A stretch of DNA of 64,000 nucleotides from Aurantiochytrium sp. KH105 (taxonomy: Eukaryota; Sar; Bigyra; Thraustochytrida; Thraustochytriidae), in assembly GCA_003116975.1 (NCBI GenBank), contig BGKB01000127.1:62001-126000 (forward strand). Reading direction: 5' to 3'. Numbering within the stretch: position 1 is the stretch's first letter; the number at the start of each line of letters is the position of its first letter. The notes under the pieces are model-generated. The model was not told the origin of the DNA. It saw only the letters and a list, made by a program, of their open reading frames with translations, and did no database searches. A program made the translations under genes and the position numbers. Below, in pieces: positions 10,572 to 21,030 of this stretch.

Positions 10572-11412
10572 GCTGCGTCGCCGCGACTGCCTCCGCCCCG
10601 ACCGCCGCTCGGCCCCGCGCTCCCCCGGGGCGCCGCGCACCGTGCCGCCGCCGCGCTCCGCGCTCCACTCCGCTCCGCTCCGCGCTCGCGGCCGCGCAGA
10701 CGCCGGGCGCGCGGTCGGTCGGTCGGTCGAGACGAGGTGATCGATCGATCGTTGACCAGTTTGGATTCTGGCTCTCCTAGGTCTGCGGGCTGCCATTCCA
10801 AGTAGAGCCAGGGGTAGTGTAGTACCAAGGCCTGCCTCCACTCCGGACAGCGAGCGCCGCTTCGACCACCTCGTCAGCCAGCGTGCCGACGAGGCGGCCC
10901 AGGCTGCCTGGCCGGCAGGCAGACTGACAGCGAGTCGAGAACTGGACCAGATGGGCGAGTTGCATTGGGGGATGGATGGACGACCTGTGCAAAGCACGCA
11001 AGGGGATGCAGGGAAGGAATCTTGGGGTGCATTCAGGAAGATTCATGGGTTTCCTCCTGACAGTGGATTGATTCGTTTCTTTGGGGTCACATCGCATGGC
11101 AGCTGTGTTCAGGCAGCCAGCCACATGGCAGCTGTGTTCAGGCAGATATATCTTTTTTTTTCTTCAGGTCTACAAGTTTCACTTCTGATCATTGGAAAAA
11201 TTGTCATGCATGCCAAGTTTGAACATCGTTTTTCAAATCGGAATGAGTCTCACTTTTACTAAAAAAAAACGCGGACCTCAAATCTGCCATGTCTGCTTTC
11301 AATAGTGAAGCTTCCCTCACTAAGCGCATCATAGCAGTGAAGAGGAAGAGGGCAAGCAACCAGTGCTACGCTCCATGTCTTTATCCATTTTTTGACAAGG
11401 ATCGAAAGTTGG
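10572..11412. other. Kinase promoter / glutamate 5-kinase 3' flank
   Basis: The right side follows the glutamate 5-kinase stop. The left part, 10572 to about 10990, is GC-rich with GGTC and GATC runs and is the likely 5' region of the double kinase gene. A perfect two-copy 22-bp repeat lies at 11095-11145. No gene is seen. Confidence 0.5.
11095..11145. repeat. Two-copy 22-bp direct repeat, 29-bp period
   Basis: An identical 22-bp unit beginning CATGGCAGCTGTG is present at 11095-11116 and again at 11124-11145. It includes the E-box-like palindrome CAGCTG in each copy. It lies upstream of the double kinase gene. Confidence 0.95.
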
Positions 11413-12750
11413 CTAATACTCGTCTGGAGGGACGAACGAAGTATTCGCACTGTCGCTCGCGCTTTTGTCGTCGCTAGTCTCCGTGTCGGCCTTGGTCGCA
11501 AGATTTGTTTTCGACTTGTTCTTGGCCATGTAAACGTCCATATTACCGCGCTCAATGACCGTGCCCGATTGTCCGATGAGCTCATAGATACGCTCCGAGG
11601 GCAGTCCTTTCACTTGACGCAACACGGACGAGTCCAAACTGCACAGCCCGCAGGCGACCTCGGTACCGTCGCGACCCGCAATGACGACTGACTCAAAGGC
11701 TGTGAAATTACCCTCTACCGAAACGACGCCCGCCGCGAAAAGCGTATTGCGACCCTGCACAGCCTGTCGCGCGCCATCATCGACGACAATAGTGCCGCGT
11801 CGCTGCAAGCTACGAATCCAGCGCTTGCGCTCACGCGGAGGGTTCTTGCTGCGCTCAAAGGTTGTTCCAAAGTCGAAACGTGACGTGTTGGATGCAGACG
11901 CGCTCGCCTGCGCAGCTTTGGCGCCACCCTTTTTCGAGCCAGACGTCTTTTCCGCCAGCTCTTTTTCCACATACAAAGGTATCCTCGGGCAGTCGTCTGC
12001 GTGCATGATAACCGTGCGCACGCCGAGCGAGGTGGCCAGCGAGGCAGCCGTGATTTTTGCCGCCATCCCGCCAGTGCCCCACTCGGACTCATCTCCCGAT
12101 CCCAATTTGCACATGGCACGAAGTTTGTCAAAGTCGTCGACGAGCTCCAATCGCTTAGCGTTTGGATCCGTACGCGGGTTTGCCGTGTATACGCCGTTCA
12201 CATCAGTCATGAGAAAGACGAGATCCGCTCCAATCATGTTGCTCACCATGCAGGCGAGTTTGTCGTTGTCTGCCTTAATCTCCTGCACGCCGACCGGGTC
12301 GTTCTCGTTCACAATGGGAATTGCGCCCATACGAAAAAGTTCCTCAAAGGTATTGCGCGCGTTCAGGAACTGCACTCTGTCCAAAAAGTTCTCGTACGTG
12401 AGCAGGACCTGTGCGCATTGTAGGCCGAGCGAGGAAAACAGCACATCGTACTTGGCCACGAGATGCACCTGGCCAATGGCAGCCAGCGCCTGCCGCGTCG
12501 ACAGCTCCGAGGGCCGCTCCTTGAAGCCCACACGCGTGCAACCGGCGCCGACAGCGCCCGACGAGACCAGCACCACGTCGTGGCCCTGCGCTCGCAGCTT
12601 CGACAGCACCTCCACCGTCGTTGCCAAGTGCACGAGCGCCAGCTGCGTGGCGCCGCTCGACCCGGACTGCAGCACGCTCGACGTCCCGATCTTGACCACC
12701 ACGCGCAGCTTCCCTTGCGCCGCGCCGCTGCTGCCGCCCGCGCTCGCCAT
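11413..12750 (-). CDS. proB: Glutamate 5-kinase (stand-alone, with PUA domain)
   Basis: A 445-residue enzyme catalysing the first step of proline synthesis, phosphorylating the gamma-carboxyl of glutamate with ATP. The amino-acid-kinase domain starts with VVVKIGTS (about 17-24), followed by VLVSSGAVGAG, the substrate-loop motif NENDPV near 170, MTDVNGVYTANPR and the GTGGMAAKI motif. A C-terminal PUA domain is indicated by KRWIRSLQRRGTIVVDDGA and VKGLPSERI. The last 40 or so residues are a Lys/Asp/Ser-rich tail. Plants and animals fuse this domain to gamma-glutamyl phosphate reductase (P5CS); here the frame ends without a reductase, as in bacteria and yeast, and none lies in the window. A Lys/Ala/Ser-rich insert (about 270-285) separates the kinase from the PUA domain. 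It is divergent with NudC across a 718-bp spacer. Confidence 0.95.
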   Translation of the reverse strand: MASAGGSSGAAQGKLRVVVKIGTSSVLQSGSSGATQLALVHLATTVEVLSKLRAQGHDVVLVSSGAVGAGCTRVGFKERPSELSTRQALAAIGQVHLVAKYDVLFSSLGLQCAQVLLTYENFLDRVQFLNARNTFEELFRMGAIPIVNENDPVGVQEIKADNDKLACMVSNMIGADLVFLMTDVNGVYTANPRTDPNAKRLELVDDFDKLRAMCKLGSGDESEWGTGGMAAKITAASLATSLGVRTVIMHADDCPRIPLYVEKELAEKTSGSKKGGAKAAQASASASNTSRFDFGTTFERSKNPPRERKRWIRSLQRRGTIVVDDGARQAVQGRNTLFAAGVVSVEGNFTAFESVVIAGRDGTEVACGLCSLDSSVLRQVKGLPSERIYELIGQSGTVIERGNMDVYMAKNKSKTNLATKADTETSDDKSASDSANTSFVPPDEY

Positions 12751-13468
12751 CTCGGCTTGAGCTTCCCTTCAAGTCCTCGTCGCCCGAGTGGTGGTCCTCG
12801 TCGCCGCTCCCGCCTGCGCTGCGCTGCGCACGCGCACGTGCACCACCGCGCAGACCGTCACTCGTGCACGCGAGAATGCCAAAGGCGACTGCCTTGCGTG
12901 CCCTCCTCGACAGCTCGGTCTCCAGGATGCCTTCGAGCTTGCTTGCGAGCGTGCTTGCTGGCTGGCTGGCTTGCTTTTGGTCTGCCAGTGCAAGGCGCCT
13001 TTTCTCGCGCGAAGCCGCTGGGAATGTGCTTCTGCGATACTGTATGGTACTGCACGAGGCCTTCTACTATCGCGGCATCGACGACCGCACAACTCGGAGG
13101 CAAGCAAGACAAACTTGACTTTCCCGGCTCTCCGAACCGGGCCCAAATCCGAGACGAGAAGCCAGCCGCCCACGGCCGTCTCGACTTCCGCGCGAGACGG
13201 CGAAGGGAGATGGAGCGTTGAAGCAAGGTGAACCGATTCCAGTCGTAGGGTTCGATGGCCATCGCATGCGTGTCTCCAAGGGCCGGCTTGTGCGACGCCG
13301 TCGTTGGGATACTAAACAACAACGGCGCAGAGCGAGAGCGAGAGCAGCCCGGTGATCCGAGCACCGCGGCAGGAGCCAGGGGGAGCGCGAGGAGCGAGAC
13401 CCGGCGCAGAAAAGACTTGCGCGAAAGGGAGTGAGACCCGCGCGCACGAGGCGCAAGAGAAAGAAAGG
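12751..13468. other. Divergent spacer between glutamate 5-kinase and NudC
   Basis: This 718-bp spacer must hold promoters for both genes. It contains GCTTGCTGGCTGGCT-type short repeats around 12945-12975. No TATA element stands out and no further gene is visible. Confidence 0.5.
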
Positions 13469-13955
13469 ATGCCCGAGGACGCCGCCATGGACGCGGCCTT
13501 CATGAGTGCGGCACAGCGCGCCGGCGGCGTCGAGCCGCTGCTCAAGGCGTTCTTTAGCTTCTTGCATCGTCGTACAGACTTTTACTGTCTCATTCCCCAT
13601 GATATGGAACAGGCACAGATGGGCTTTCGCGAAGGCGTTGCCAAAACTATGGTACGTTGCCCAGCGGTGTCTTTGTTAGCTGCGCGAGAGAATACTGACG
13701 CTCTCCTTTTGCTATCATAAGGTTGTCAACGCCTTCTGCTCGCTCCCTTACAAGAATCTTGATGGGACGCTATGCCAAGAAACTTCTTCAGACTCAAAAG
13801 CAACCTCTTCGCATCGTGCAAAAGAGACCGCGCCTGTCGCTGCCCGAATTCCATCGAAACTCACGCCAGCTTCGACAGCAGCACCGAGCGCGAAGACATC
13901 TGTGCCAGCGCCAGCGCCATCACAACCATCTTCTCCTCCTTCTCCTCCATCATTG

Positions 13956-13987
<32 letters not shown>

Positions 13988-14579
13988 TCCACCGCCTTCA
14001 GGCCAAAAAGAAATTGACCAACTCGCAAGCAAATTGCGTGTATCAGAGGATGGCAAGCAAATCCCTCTCGCTGGAAACGGAGGCGTCACTGATCGCTACT
14101 ACTGGACACAAAACCTTGAAGAGCTCACCATCTATCTCGATATTGCAGCAAATGTCTCGGCCAAGCAAATCGAGTGCAAAATTACGCAAAAAGGTCTCTA
14201 CGTTGCGCGCAAGGACACGAACAAGGTGTTTCTCGAGGGCAACTTCCCCTCGCCTGAGCGTGTCAGAACGGACGAGTGCTTCTGGTCGCTTGAGCGCAAC
14301 AAAGACGCAACATCTTCCACCCTGATAATTTCCCTTGCAAAATCTCGTGAGACGTGGTGGGATGCAATTCTTCAGGGCGAACCCGAGATCGACACAACCC
14401 AGGTCGACTCTACACGTCGTATGGAAGAATATGACGAGGCCACCCAAGCCACAATTCGCAAAGTCATGTTCGATCAAAGGCAAAAGTCACAAGGTCTCCC
14501 AACCAGCGACGAACTTGCCAAAGACCAAATCCTTCAGGATGCAAGCCAGCTTCCAGGAAGTCCCTTTTCTTCTTCCTAA
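13469..14579 (+). CDS. NudC-family nuclear distribution / HSP90 co-chaperone protein
   Basis: Two exons, 13469-13651 and 13722-14579, with a 70-bp GT-AG intron (starting GTACGT, ending ATAAG) after a complete codon; the product is 346 residues. The exon-1 product has the NudC N-terminal helix pattern (LLKAFFSFLHRRTDF). After a Ser/Pro linker (about 124-156) comes a p23/CS beta-sandwich (about 180-275; YYWTQNLEEL, then FWSLER and WWDAI), and then the NudC C-terminal signature FDQRQKSQGLPTSDE. NudC proteins help HSP90 fold clients and stabilise LIS1/dynein. The inner ATG at 13487 has a stronger context (GCCGCCATGG) than the one at 13469, so the protein could be six residues shorter. The splice joins the two halves of a known family in frame, which makes the model firm. 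Confidence 0.92.
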
Positions 14580-15572
14580 GGTGCCGTAGGATGGCAGACA
14601 GATTGGTGGACTTTGTTTTCCCGCGAAACCCAGGTTGTCCGGCTGCTGCAAATCCACTGCCAAGCTGCGGCGAGTCAACACTTGCTTCTTCGAACCAGCT
14701 CAAGCCAGATTCTACACCCATCTCCGCGTCAAGCTGAGCAAAGTCAGCCGTTTTTCATCGAATGAGTCAAGCTCAAGCCTGCTACTCTCCCACTCGAGTA
14801 CCAGCAATATTTTCCAAGAGCAGCCCGAAACGACGCGTCACATCAGTAGGCGAGCCAGTTTCCAAACGAGCAATGCGAAACAGAACCAGTATCGTAGCCA
14901 GTTTCCGGGCGTTTAATGTATTTTCTCCCAGATCACAGGCGCAGACCACGGGCCCAAACCACGGGCCCACCTTGGCTGCCATCATCTCGTCTCTCATCGA
15001 GTACGGCTTGGGCCTAGCTAGCCCTTTCGCCGATTGTCGCACCCTTTCTCTTTCTTTCTTTGCTCGTTACACTCTCGCTGCTGCGACACTGCAGCACCGT
15101 TAATCGATCTCGGTGCGGCCCGCGAGATCGGACGTGACGAATTGCACCTCGCCCCAGCGCGCAAAAACGAAGATGGGTAGTCAGTCTTCAAACGACCGCC
15201 CTCTCTCATTCGTTCGCGCGCGCGCACTCGCACTCGCTTGCTCGCCGGTCACGAAACGAGGAAACGCTCATGTATGGCCAATGGCATTCGTGTAACTGTG
15301 GGCAACGTTTCGCCCCTATTAGTTCACCAGCTAGAGTAAACTATAGCCTCAGCAAGCCTGGCGAGCCCAGCTCTTCAAGCTCGCCGAGCTCGAGCGGGTC
15401 GATGGGGACGTGCCGATGGGTCGCCCAGGAAGCATCATGATCAGCCGCGCTAGGCCCATCCGCGTGCGGGACGCTCTGATGAGCGCAACAGCAAACCAGA
15501 GTTTAGTAAACCCCAAACGTCAAAATCAGAAAAAAGAAGAAGGAAAATTTAAGACCCCAGCTGATAGACATC
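14580..15572. other. Spacer between NudC and the 743-residue membrane protein
   Basis: Both flanking genes read rightward, so this is the NudC 3' region and the promoter of the next gene. It has a two-copy CCACGGGCCCA motif near 14945-14970 and a run of AGCTCG-type palindromic bases near 15370-15395. No gene is recognised. Confidence 0.5.
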
Positions 15573-17804
15573 ATGACGATGGCCTTGCGTACGATTGCCA
15601 CTCTGGCAGTCGCGACTGTTGCGATGCTAGGGACCGCAGTCCACGGCCAAGAGAACTTTACGGAAGAGGCGATCTATGCCTTGGACCTATGCGACTGCGT
15701 TTCCTGCTGCGACATCACCCCGATCGATCTTCGCACATCGAGCTTTTTTACGTACACAGAGCTTGGCCCCGAGGAGGAGACTGATATTCAAGGATCGTCG
15801 TTTGACCTCGTGCTTGCGCAGAGCATCCCAAGCAAGCTTACGCACTACTATGTTTATCCTCTCGGTGCCTCTGCCAATATGAGCTGCGAAAAATCCATGG
15901 TGGTTCTTTCAGACCTGAACGACTGGCGCATTGCCATCGGCATGGAAACCTCGGCCGATGGAACGACCTGTGTCGTCAACTGGAATGGCATCTTCAGCAC
16001 AACGTCCGAATACACGTCCAAGCTTCCCCTCGTCATTTACTTTATGCTCAAGGACCTCGGCGACGTTGTCGGCGAAGACATTCGCATCCTCGTGCAGCGG
16101 GACGACTCCAACAAGATCATCACCATCGACGAGCTCGAGGCATCCCCTTTTGAGGTGACGTCATTTTCCACAATGGCCAGCAGCGAGGCAAATGAGTTCT
16201 TGACGGTGGTCAATCTCACGCGCAGCGCCTTCGCTGGCTCTGCGTGCACGTACCCACCGTTCATTACCGTCACGCTTGGCGAAAGCTGCATTCGCACCGT
16301 CGCAGGGACCTCCTACGGCGTGGATCAGCACACCTATGTCCTCGAGACGACGCAGGATGACCTCGATCGATGCGCTTCGTCAGTGACGACACAAGGATCC
16401 GAGGTTGTTTATAACATGGAGGCAAGCATTGATATGACCGTCCCGAGCGGCTGCGAGGCTCAAGGCTCTGCCATTCCCGACGACCAGCGCACCACAAGCT
16501 ATGTGGTCCGCACCACCAACACTGTCTCTGGAGAGGACAGCAGCAGCTCGAATAGTGATGGCGCTGCAGTCTCGCAGCTCCAAATGAGTACCAATTCGTA
16601 CACAACCATTCCTTGCAATGGCCGCGTCTCGCCAATGGGCCAAGTGGAGATCGTGGTGCGCTACGACTCACCCGAGGTCGTTCCCGACAATATGCGCGAC
16701 CTGCACGAAGATGACGCCCGTCTTGATGGCACAGTACTGGTTCGCGATGCAAACATGTCTTCGTGTACGAACACGCTCGGGACGATTGGCGGTGCCTACA
16801 CCTGCCTCGAGACGTACCGCACGCAAGAGTGCCTGCCCATGACCAACTCTGTTGAAGAGCGTGGCGGCGAAAACATCACGGTGTGCACCTTTGATCGTCT
16901 CGGTTACCTCAACATGGAGGCAACGTACACGTTCTCCGACAACTCGACCGACACGGCCAGCCTCGACGATGTTGTGCTCGTGGCGCAAGAGTTTGCTGGG
17001 TCCATGTGTCCCGTGCCTGCTGAACAAGAGGATGTGACAACGAGCTTCCCTACCTCGCTCAGTGTGAGTGGCGCGAGTTTGGACGATGAAGTGACAGTGG
17101 CCATTTCCTTTGACAACCTCGACAACGATGCGCGGGTCACGCTCAAGATTCAATCAGTCACGGTTTCGATGGCGGAGGGATCATACTCGCACACCTTTGC
17201 AGTCGAGGACAAGCTGGCACTCATGCCAATTCCTACCACCGCATACTATACCGACGCGCACTTTTGTCGGTATGAACCTGTCGACGGCGAATGCCGCCCC
17301 TTCTATGAGGAGGGCACGGTTCGATGGAACGATTACTGCGAAGCCAACATTGGTACGTTCGGCGTGGCGAATCGGGGTTACAGTGCGTGCGAGCGTATTC
17401 CTGCGCGTGCCTCGGATGTCTTCGCCTTCACACCTAGCAACTGGGTTTTCGGAGAGTTTGATGGCGTGAGCACCACACTGCAGATCAGCATTGTCGCCAC
17501 CATTGACGATTGCACTACGGAAGAAGTCGCCCGGCGTCGGCTTGTGGAAAGTGACGCCTCTTCATCGCTACAGACCGTGGGCGCGAGCACCTCGTTCGTC
17601 ATTCAAGGAACTGCTGCTGCCACGTCCAGTGCTGGAGGACTTGATACCAAAGGAATTGTAGGTGTTACTGTTGGCATTCTGTGCGCAGTGATTGGGGGAG
17701 TTATCCTCATGTGGGTGCGTCGGAGTGTTACAAAGAAGCCCGCTGTGGCTGCGCGGACAACCGAAAGCAACAAACTCCCGGAAGACCCGTCGAATGCTGT
17801 CTAA
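15573..17804 (+). CDS. Type I membrane protein, large Cys-containing ectodomain, unknown function
   Basis: A 743-residue protein I do not recognise. It begins with a signal peptide (Ala/Val/Leu-rich core about 4-24, likely cleaved after AVHG or GTA). A long extracellular region follows, with many Cys and N-glycosylation sequons (for example NFT, NMS, NLT, NIT, NST). Near the end is one transmembrane helix (about 690-712; GIVGVTVGILCAVIGGV...) followed by a short basic tail (RRSVTKK). A Thr/Ser-rich stalk with RRRL (about 650) precedes the helix. The N-terminal Cys cluster CDCVSCCD (about 37-44) is distinctive. The topology implies a plasma-membrane or endomembrane surface protein. Two closely spaced ATGs (15573 and 15579) could both start it. 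It is convergent with another type I membrane protein; I saw no clear repeat relationship between the two. Confidence 0.85.
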   Translation: MTMALRTIATLAVATVAMLGTAVHGQENFTEEAIYALDLCDCVSCCDITPIDLRTSSFFTYTELGPEEETDIQGSSFDLVLAQSIPSKLTHYYVYPLGASANMSCEKSMVVLSDLNDWRIAIGMETSADGTTCVVNWNGIFSTTSEYTSKLPLVIYFMLKDLGDVVGEDIRILVQRDDSNKIITIDELEASPFEVTSFSTMASSEANEFLTVVNLTRSAFAGSACTYPPFITVTLGESCIRTVAGTSYGVDQHTYVLETTQDDLDRCASSVTTQGSEVVYNMEASIDMTVPSGCEAQGSAIPDDQRTTSYVVRTTNTVSGEDSSSSNSDGAAVSQLQMSTNSYTTIPCNGRVSPMGQVEIVVRYDSPEVVPDNMRDLHEDDARLDGTVLVRDANMSSCTNTLGTIGGAYTCLETYRTQECLPMTNSVEERGGENITVCTFDRLGYLNMEATYTFSDNSTDTASLDDVVLVAQEFAGSMCPVPAEQEDVTTSFPTSLSVSGASLDDEVTVAISFDNLDNDARVTLKIQSVTVSMAEGSYSHTFAVEDKLALMPIPTTAYYTDAHFCRYEPVDGECRPFYEEGTVRWNDYCEANIGTFGVANRGYSACERIPARASDVFAFTPSNWVFGEFDGVSTTLQISIVATIDDCTTEEVARRRLVESDASSSLQTVGASTSFVIQGTAAATSSAGGLDTKGIVGVTVGILCAVIGGVILMWVRRSVTKKPAVAARTTESNKLPEDPSNAV

Positions 17805-18281
17805 GTTACTCTGTCCCATTTTCGTAAAAAGGGAACGTACCTGGTGTACGTGTGCAGCATACCTTTTTCAAGGTTGTATGAGACAGCCAAGATCGTCTGC
17901 ACGGCTCTCATGGTCTTTCAGATCCTTTTTCTTTCTTTGCAAATGACAAACCATTAAAAATTGTTCTGACAAATGATGATGATATTGGTGATGGGTAATG
18001 GATGAAAAATGACAATCAAAACATGGGCGTCTAGTCAGATTCAGTAATGCTAAAAAGCTCATCGTCTCGCGCGCATTGCGAAAAAGGATGAAAAGCTGTC
18101 ACAGAGAGCGAAAAAGGACCTGACCTTTGCACCTTTCGAGGCTGGACGCCGACTGATTCGCAGCTTGGAATCGGAAGCGGTCCATGCGGTATTGTCCGCC
18201 GATGCAAGTTTTACTTTCTTCCCTTCGAGAAAGATCATAATTTCCCTTGCGCTCACGCGGGCAGGCGAACGTTCCAAAAGT
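17805..18281. other. Convergent 3' region
   Basis: This 477-bp A/T-richer spacer lies between two genes that end facing each other. It includes a GATGATGATATTGGTGATGG low-complexity patch near 17970-18000 and ATTAAA at about 17953. It probably contains both 3' untranslated regions; nothing else is seen. Confidence 0.55.
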
Positions 18282-19454
18282 TTAGACATAGGCCTTGCTC
18301 CGCTGGATGCCGGCAGCTTCCTCGGCATCCACTGCGGAAACAGCGACTGCAGCGTCCGTTTCGGAAGACTGAAGAGAGTTGGAGCGAAGGCGCCGACGGT
18401 TGTGATAAACAAGGAAGGCAGCAGCGAGAACAGCGCATGTACCCGCGATAGAAAGTCCAATGACCGTGCCAGAGACACCAGCCGAAGGACACGCAGACTC
18501 GTCAAGCTCGCATGCTGAGAGCTCGTCACCGCTGCCCCCGGACTGGCGGAAATAGATTTGACCATCAGTGGAGGCGACGCCGCCTGCGGTCGAAGAAATT
18601 GTCATGAGCGAAGCACAGCTGCTGTTGCCCTCGTAGAGGCTATAGCCGTTGCATTCGTCGTCGGACTCGCACATGGCCGCGCAGTCCTCCTCGGTGTAGG
18701 CGGAAGACTCGCTAAAGGTGCGGAGAGCCACAGTGGACGATGGCTTGGTGGTACGCGGAAACGACAGAAAGCCGTACAGACGGGGAAGAGTCGAGCTCGT
18801 GTATCGCTTGAACAGCTTGACCGGGTATGACGACTCTTTGACCTCGTTGAAATTGCTCGTGCCGAGCTTGCGCTTGAGGCAATAGAAAGGATTCTGGTTA
18901 GGGGGCTCGTAGATGCCATACCCTTCGCAAAAGAAGAAGAGAAGATCGCAGCTTGCCTGAGCGAGGGCAAGACCATCAAAGTTGGGATAGAACGAGACGC
19001 ACTTGATGTTATTTGAAGAGCATGACTCAGAGGCATCGACGCCGTATGGCAGCTTGTAGTAGTATGTGCGCGAGGTTAACCACGAAGTGCCAAAGAGGCG
19101 TGCTGTGGTATCCTTGGACACCAGGAGGCCGTCCGCGGTGGCCACGTCCTCCTCCTCCTCCTCCTCCGCCGAGTCGGTCTTCGTGGTAAAGTAGGAGTGC
19201 GCATTGTAGTAGCCGCCGTCGTCCTCTTCCTCGACGCACCGCACGTATCGCCCCGTTTCACATTTCTCCTTGGGGTCAAGGCAGCGTTCCCCGTTGAACG
19301 TAAGCTTCTTGTCGCCATCCGCGCCAAGCTTGAGCATCACGGACGTCTCCATCTCTCCCGCCGTGGTGCATGGGATCAGCGCGAGCTCCTCCCCGCGCGC
19401 CAGACAGACCACGACGGCCAGGACCGTCGCAAGGGCGCCTTGCATCAGCTTCAT
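18282..19454 (-). CDS. Type I membrane protein with PAN/apple-like module
   Basis: A 390-residue protein of unknown function. It has a signal peptide (about 1-21, cut near CLARG), a Cys-rich ectodomain, an acidic Glu run (about 95-102), a single transmembrane helix (about 325-347; VSGTVIGLSIAGTCAVLAAAFLVY) and a cytoplasmic tail starting HNRRRLR. Residues about 250-290 (TEEDCAAMCESDDECNGYSLYEG...CASL) have the Cys spacing of PAN/apple modules, which bind proteins or carbohydrates. Such domains are common in surface proteins of stramenopiles and apicomplexans. The transmembrane and tail regions are typical of a surface receptor or adhesin, but I cannot give a ligand. It is convergent with the 743-residue membrane protein and may belong to the same functional class. 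Confidence 0.82.
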   Translation of the reverse strand: MKLMQGALATVLAVVVCLARGEELALIPCTTAGEMETSVMLKLGADGDKKLTFNGERCLDPKEKCETGRYVRCVEEEDDGGYYNAHSYFTTKTDSAEEEEEEDVATADGLLVSKDTTARLFGTSWLTSRTYYYKLPYGVDASESCSSNNIKCVSFYPNFDGLALAQASCDLLFFFCEGYGIYEPPNQNPFYCLKRKLGTSNFNEVKESSYPVKLFKRYTSSTLPRLYGFLSFPRTTKPSSTVALRTFSESSAYTEEDCAAMCESDDECNGYSLYEGNSSCASLMTISSTAGGVASTDGQIYFRQSGGSGDELSACELDESACPSAGVSGTVIGLSIAGTCAVLAAAFLVYHNRRRLRSNSLQSSETDAAVAVSAVDAEEAAGIQRSKAYV

Positions 19455-21030
19455 CGTCCCTCTCCGTTTGTCACCAAGCCGGCCGGCCTGTCCACCCGCC
19501 CGCGCGCGCTCTTTGCAGACCAGAGCAGAGACGCACGCACGCAGAGCTATCTCCGGCAGCGGAGCGGCACGCGATAAGGGTTTGCTTGGCCCTGGGCTTG
19601 CTTGCGCCCTCGCTCATTGCCAGCCCGAGCGTGCTTTTCTGTGCATGCGCCGAAGGGTCCTGGCCAGTGCGCGCTCGGCCTGGACCGGACCGCGAGATGG
19701 GCGACACGCACGCCCCACATCCCCTCCCAACTGAGTAGACCTCGCCCTATTTTTATAGGAAAGAGCACCCCGCACAGACATAATGCGGGAAAATGTGGGA
19801 CCCGCACTAGTACCGCGGCGCCGCACGTCGACGCGCGGCCCACCGCCCTGGGCCGGGACCCGCTGCCGCTGAGATTTGAGCGCGAGCCATCTTCGGTGCG
19901 TCTATCGCGCCCGGACGCCCGGATACCCTCAACGACGGTGGGGCCGCACGGCCTGTATTGACGGTCTGCGCGCGGCCCGCGCACGTCGAGGCGGCCGATC
20001 ACAGCTCCACCGCGAAGGCGGGAAAGAAAGCGCGGGTCACGGGCCTGCAATGTAAATTCAAATGGACTGCCTGCCCACTGCGGGCATGTGGGGCTGCACG
20101 CGCCGCGAGATTGATTGACGTGGATGGGACTAGAAACACTGTGCTTCACGGTATAGTACCAATTATGGCAACTGGCAAGCAATGTAAGGCAAAGACGGGC
20201 GAGTCCACTACGTTTGTTTGCGCGTTAGCTACCAAGGCCAACCAGCGGCGGCCACTGGTGGTTGGCTGGCGGACGATTTCGTCTTCCCGCGCGAGGAACC
20301 CGTCGTCGCTTCCCTTCTCCCTCCCTGTTGCGCGGCGATGTCGTGAAGGCACGGCCGCAACCGGCCAGTGGCGGGCCGGGCGTCGATCTCGGTTGGCCGC
20401 CACCATGGCCACTCGTCGTCCCAAAGCTTCCATTTCTCGTCGCCTCACAGTCAAGTCTCAATCAAGCGACGACCGACCGAGCAGCCAGGAGTTCAAAGTC
20501 GCTGGTCGCTTGGCCGCATTACTACTGGCTGGTGATAAGAAAACACTGCACTCCAGGCAACTGCAGCGCGCCGTGAACTTTTATTTCCTTTTCCGTTTTT
20601 TATTATTGTTATTGGTTTAGGTTGAATTTAGGAGTGCGTGCGCAGTGTGGCCACCAGTCAAATGGATCGCGTGCAGTGCATACGCGACGGACGTGATGCT
20701 AAATGTGAGAATGGACGCAGGAAGCCTCGCGTCCGTGATCGAGTTCTTTCTCCGTGAGCGATCTTAGGCGCGCAAGCCTGGAATCAAGCCCGCACTGCGC
20801 AGCCAGAGATGCCTGGCCGGATGGCCGCCTGATTTTTAACTGCCTGGCCTGGCCGGGTCGGGCCGGGCCGGGCCGGGTCTGGATAGCTAGCTGCCTGTGG
20901 CTGGATGCCTGGGCCTCAGGTGCCTTCCATTCACCTTTCACGCATCCACATTCGCTCTCGCGCGCGCTTTCGCTGCCGTCTCTGCGAAACGCGCAAAAAG
21001 ATGGTTGCAAAGGTGAAGGGTGTGAAATGA
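19455..21030. other. Spacer with the PAN-protein promoter and COQ9 3' flank
   Basis: The left part is upstream of the minus-strand PAN-like gene and includes a TATA-like TTTTTATAGG near 19751. The right part is downstream of COQ9. A GGGCC-type tandem (GGGTC/GGGCC units) lies near 20850-20878. One 220-residue plus-strand frame (19958-20620) has no recognisable domains and ends in a Phe/Leu run, so I do not call it. Confidence 0.5.

Noticed and set aside
10572-10997. N-terminal 142-residue extension of the double kinase
   Set aside because: Arg/Ala/Gly-biased and unlike the family; the next ATG gives a plausible membrane-anchor start.
13352-13468. Longer N-terminus for NudC from an ATG at 13352
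   Set aside because: The added 39 residues are Arg/Gly/Ala-biased and have no counterpart in NudC; starts at 13469 or 13487 fit the family.
19958-20620. 220-residue plus-strand frame between the PAN-like gene and COQ9
   Set aside because: No recognisable domain, Arg/Ala/Ser bias and a terminal Phe/Leu run from A/T-rich sequence.
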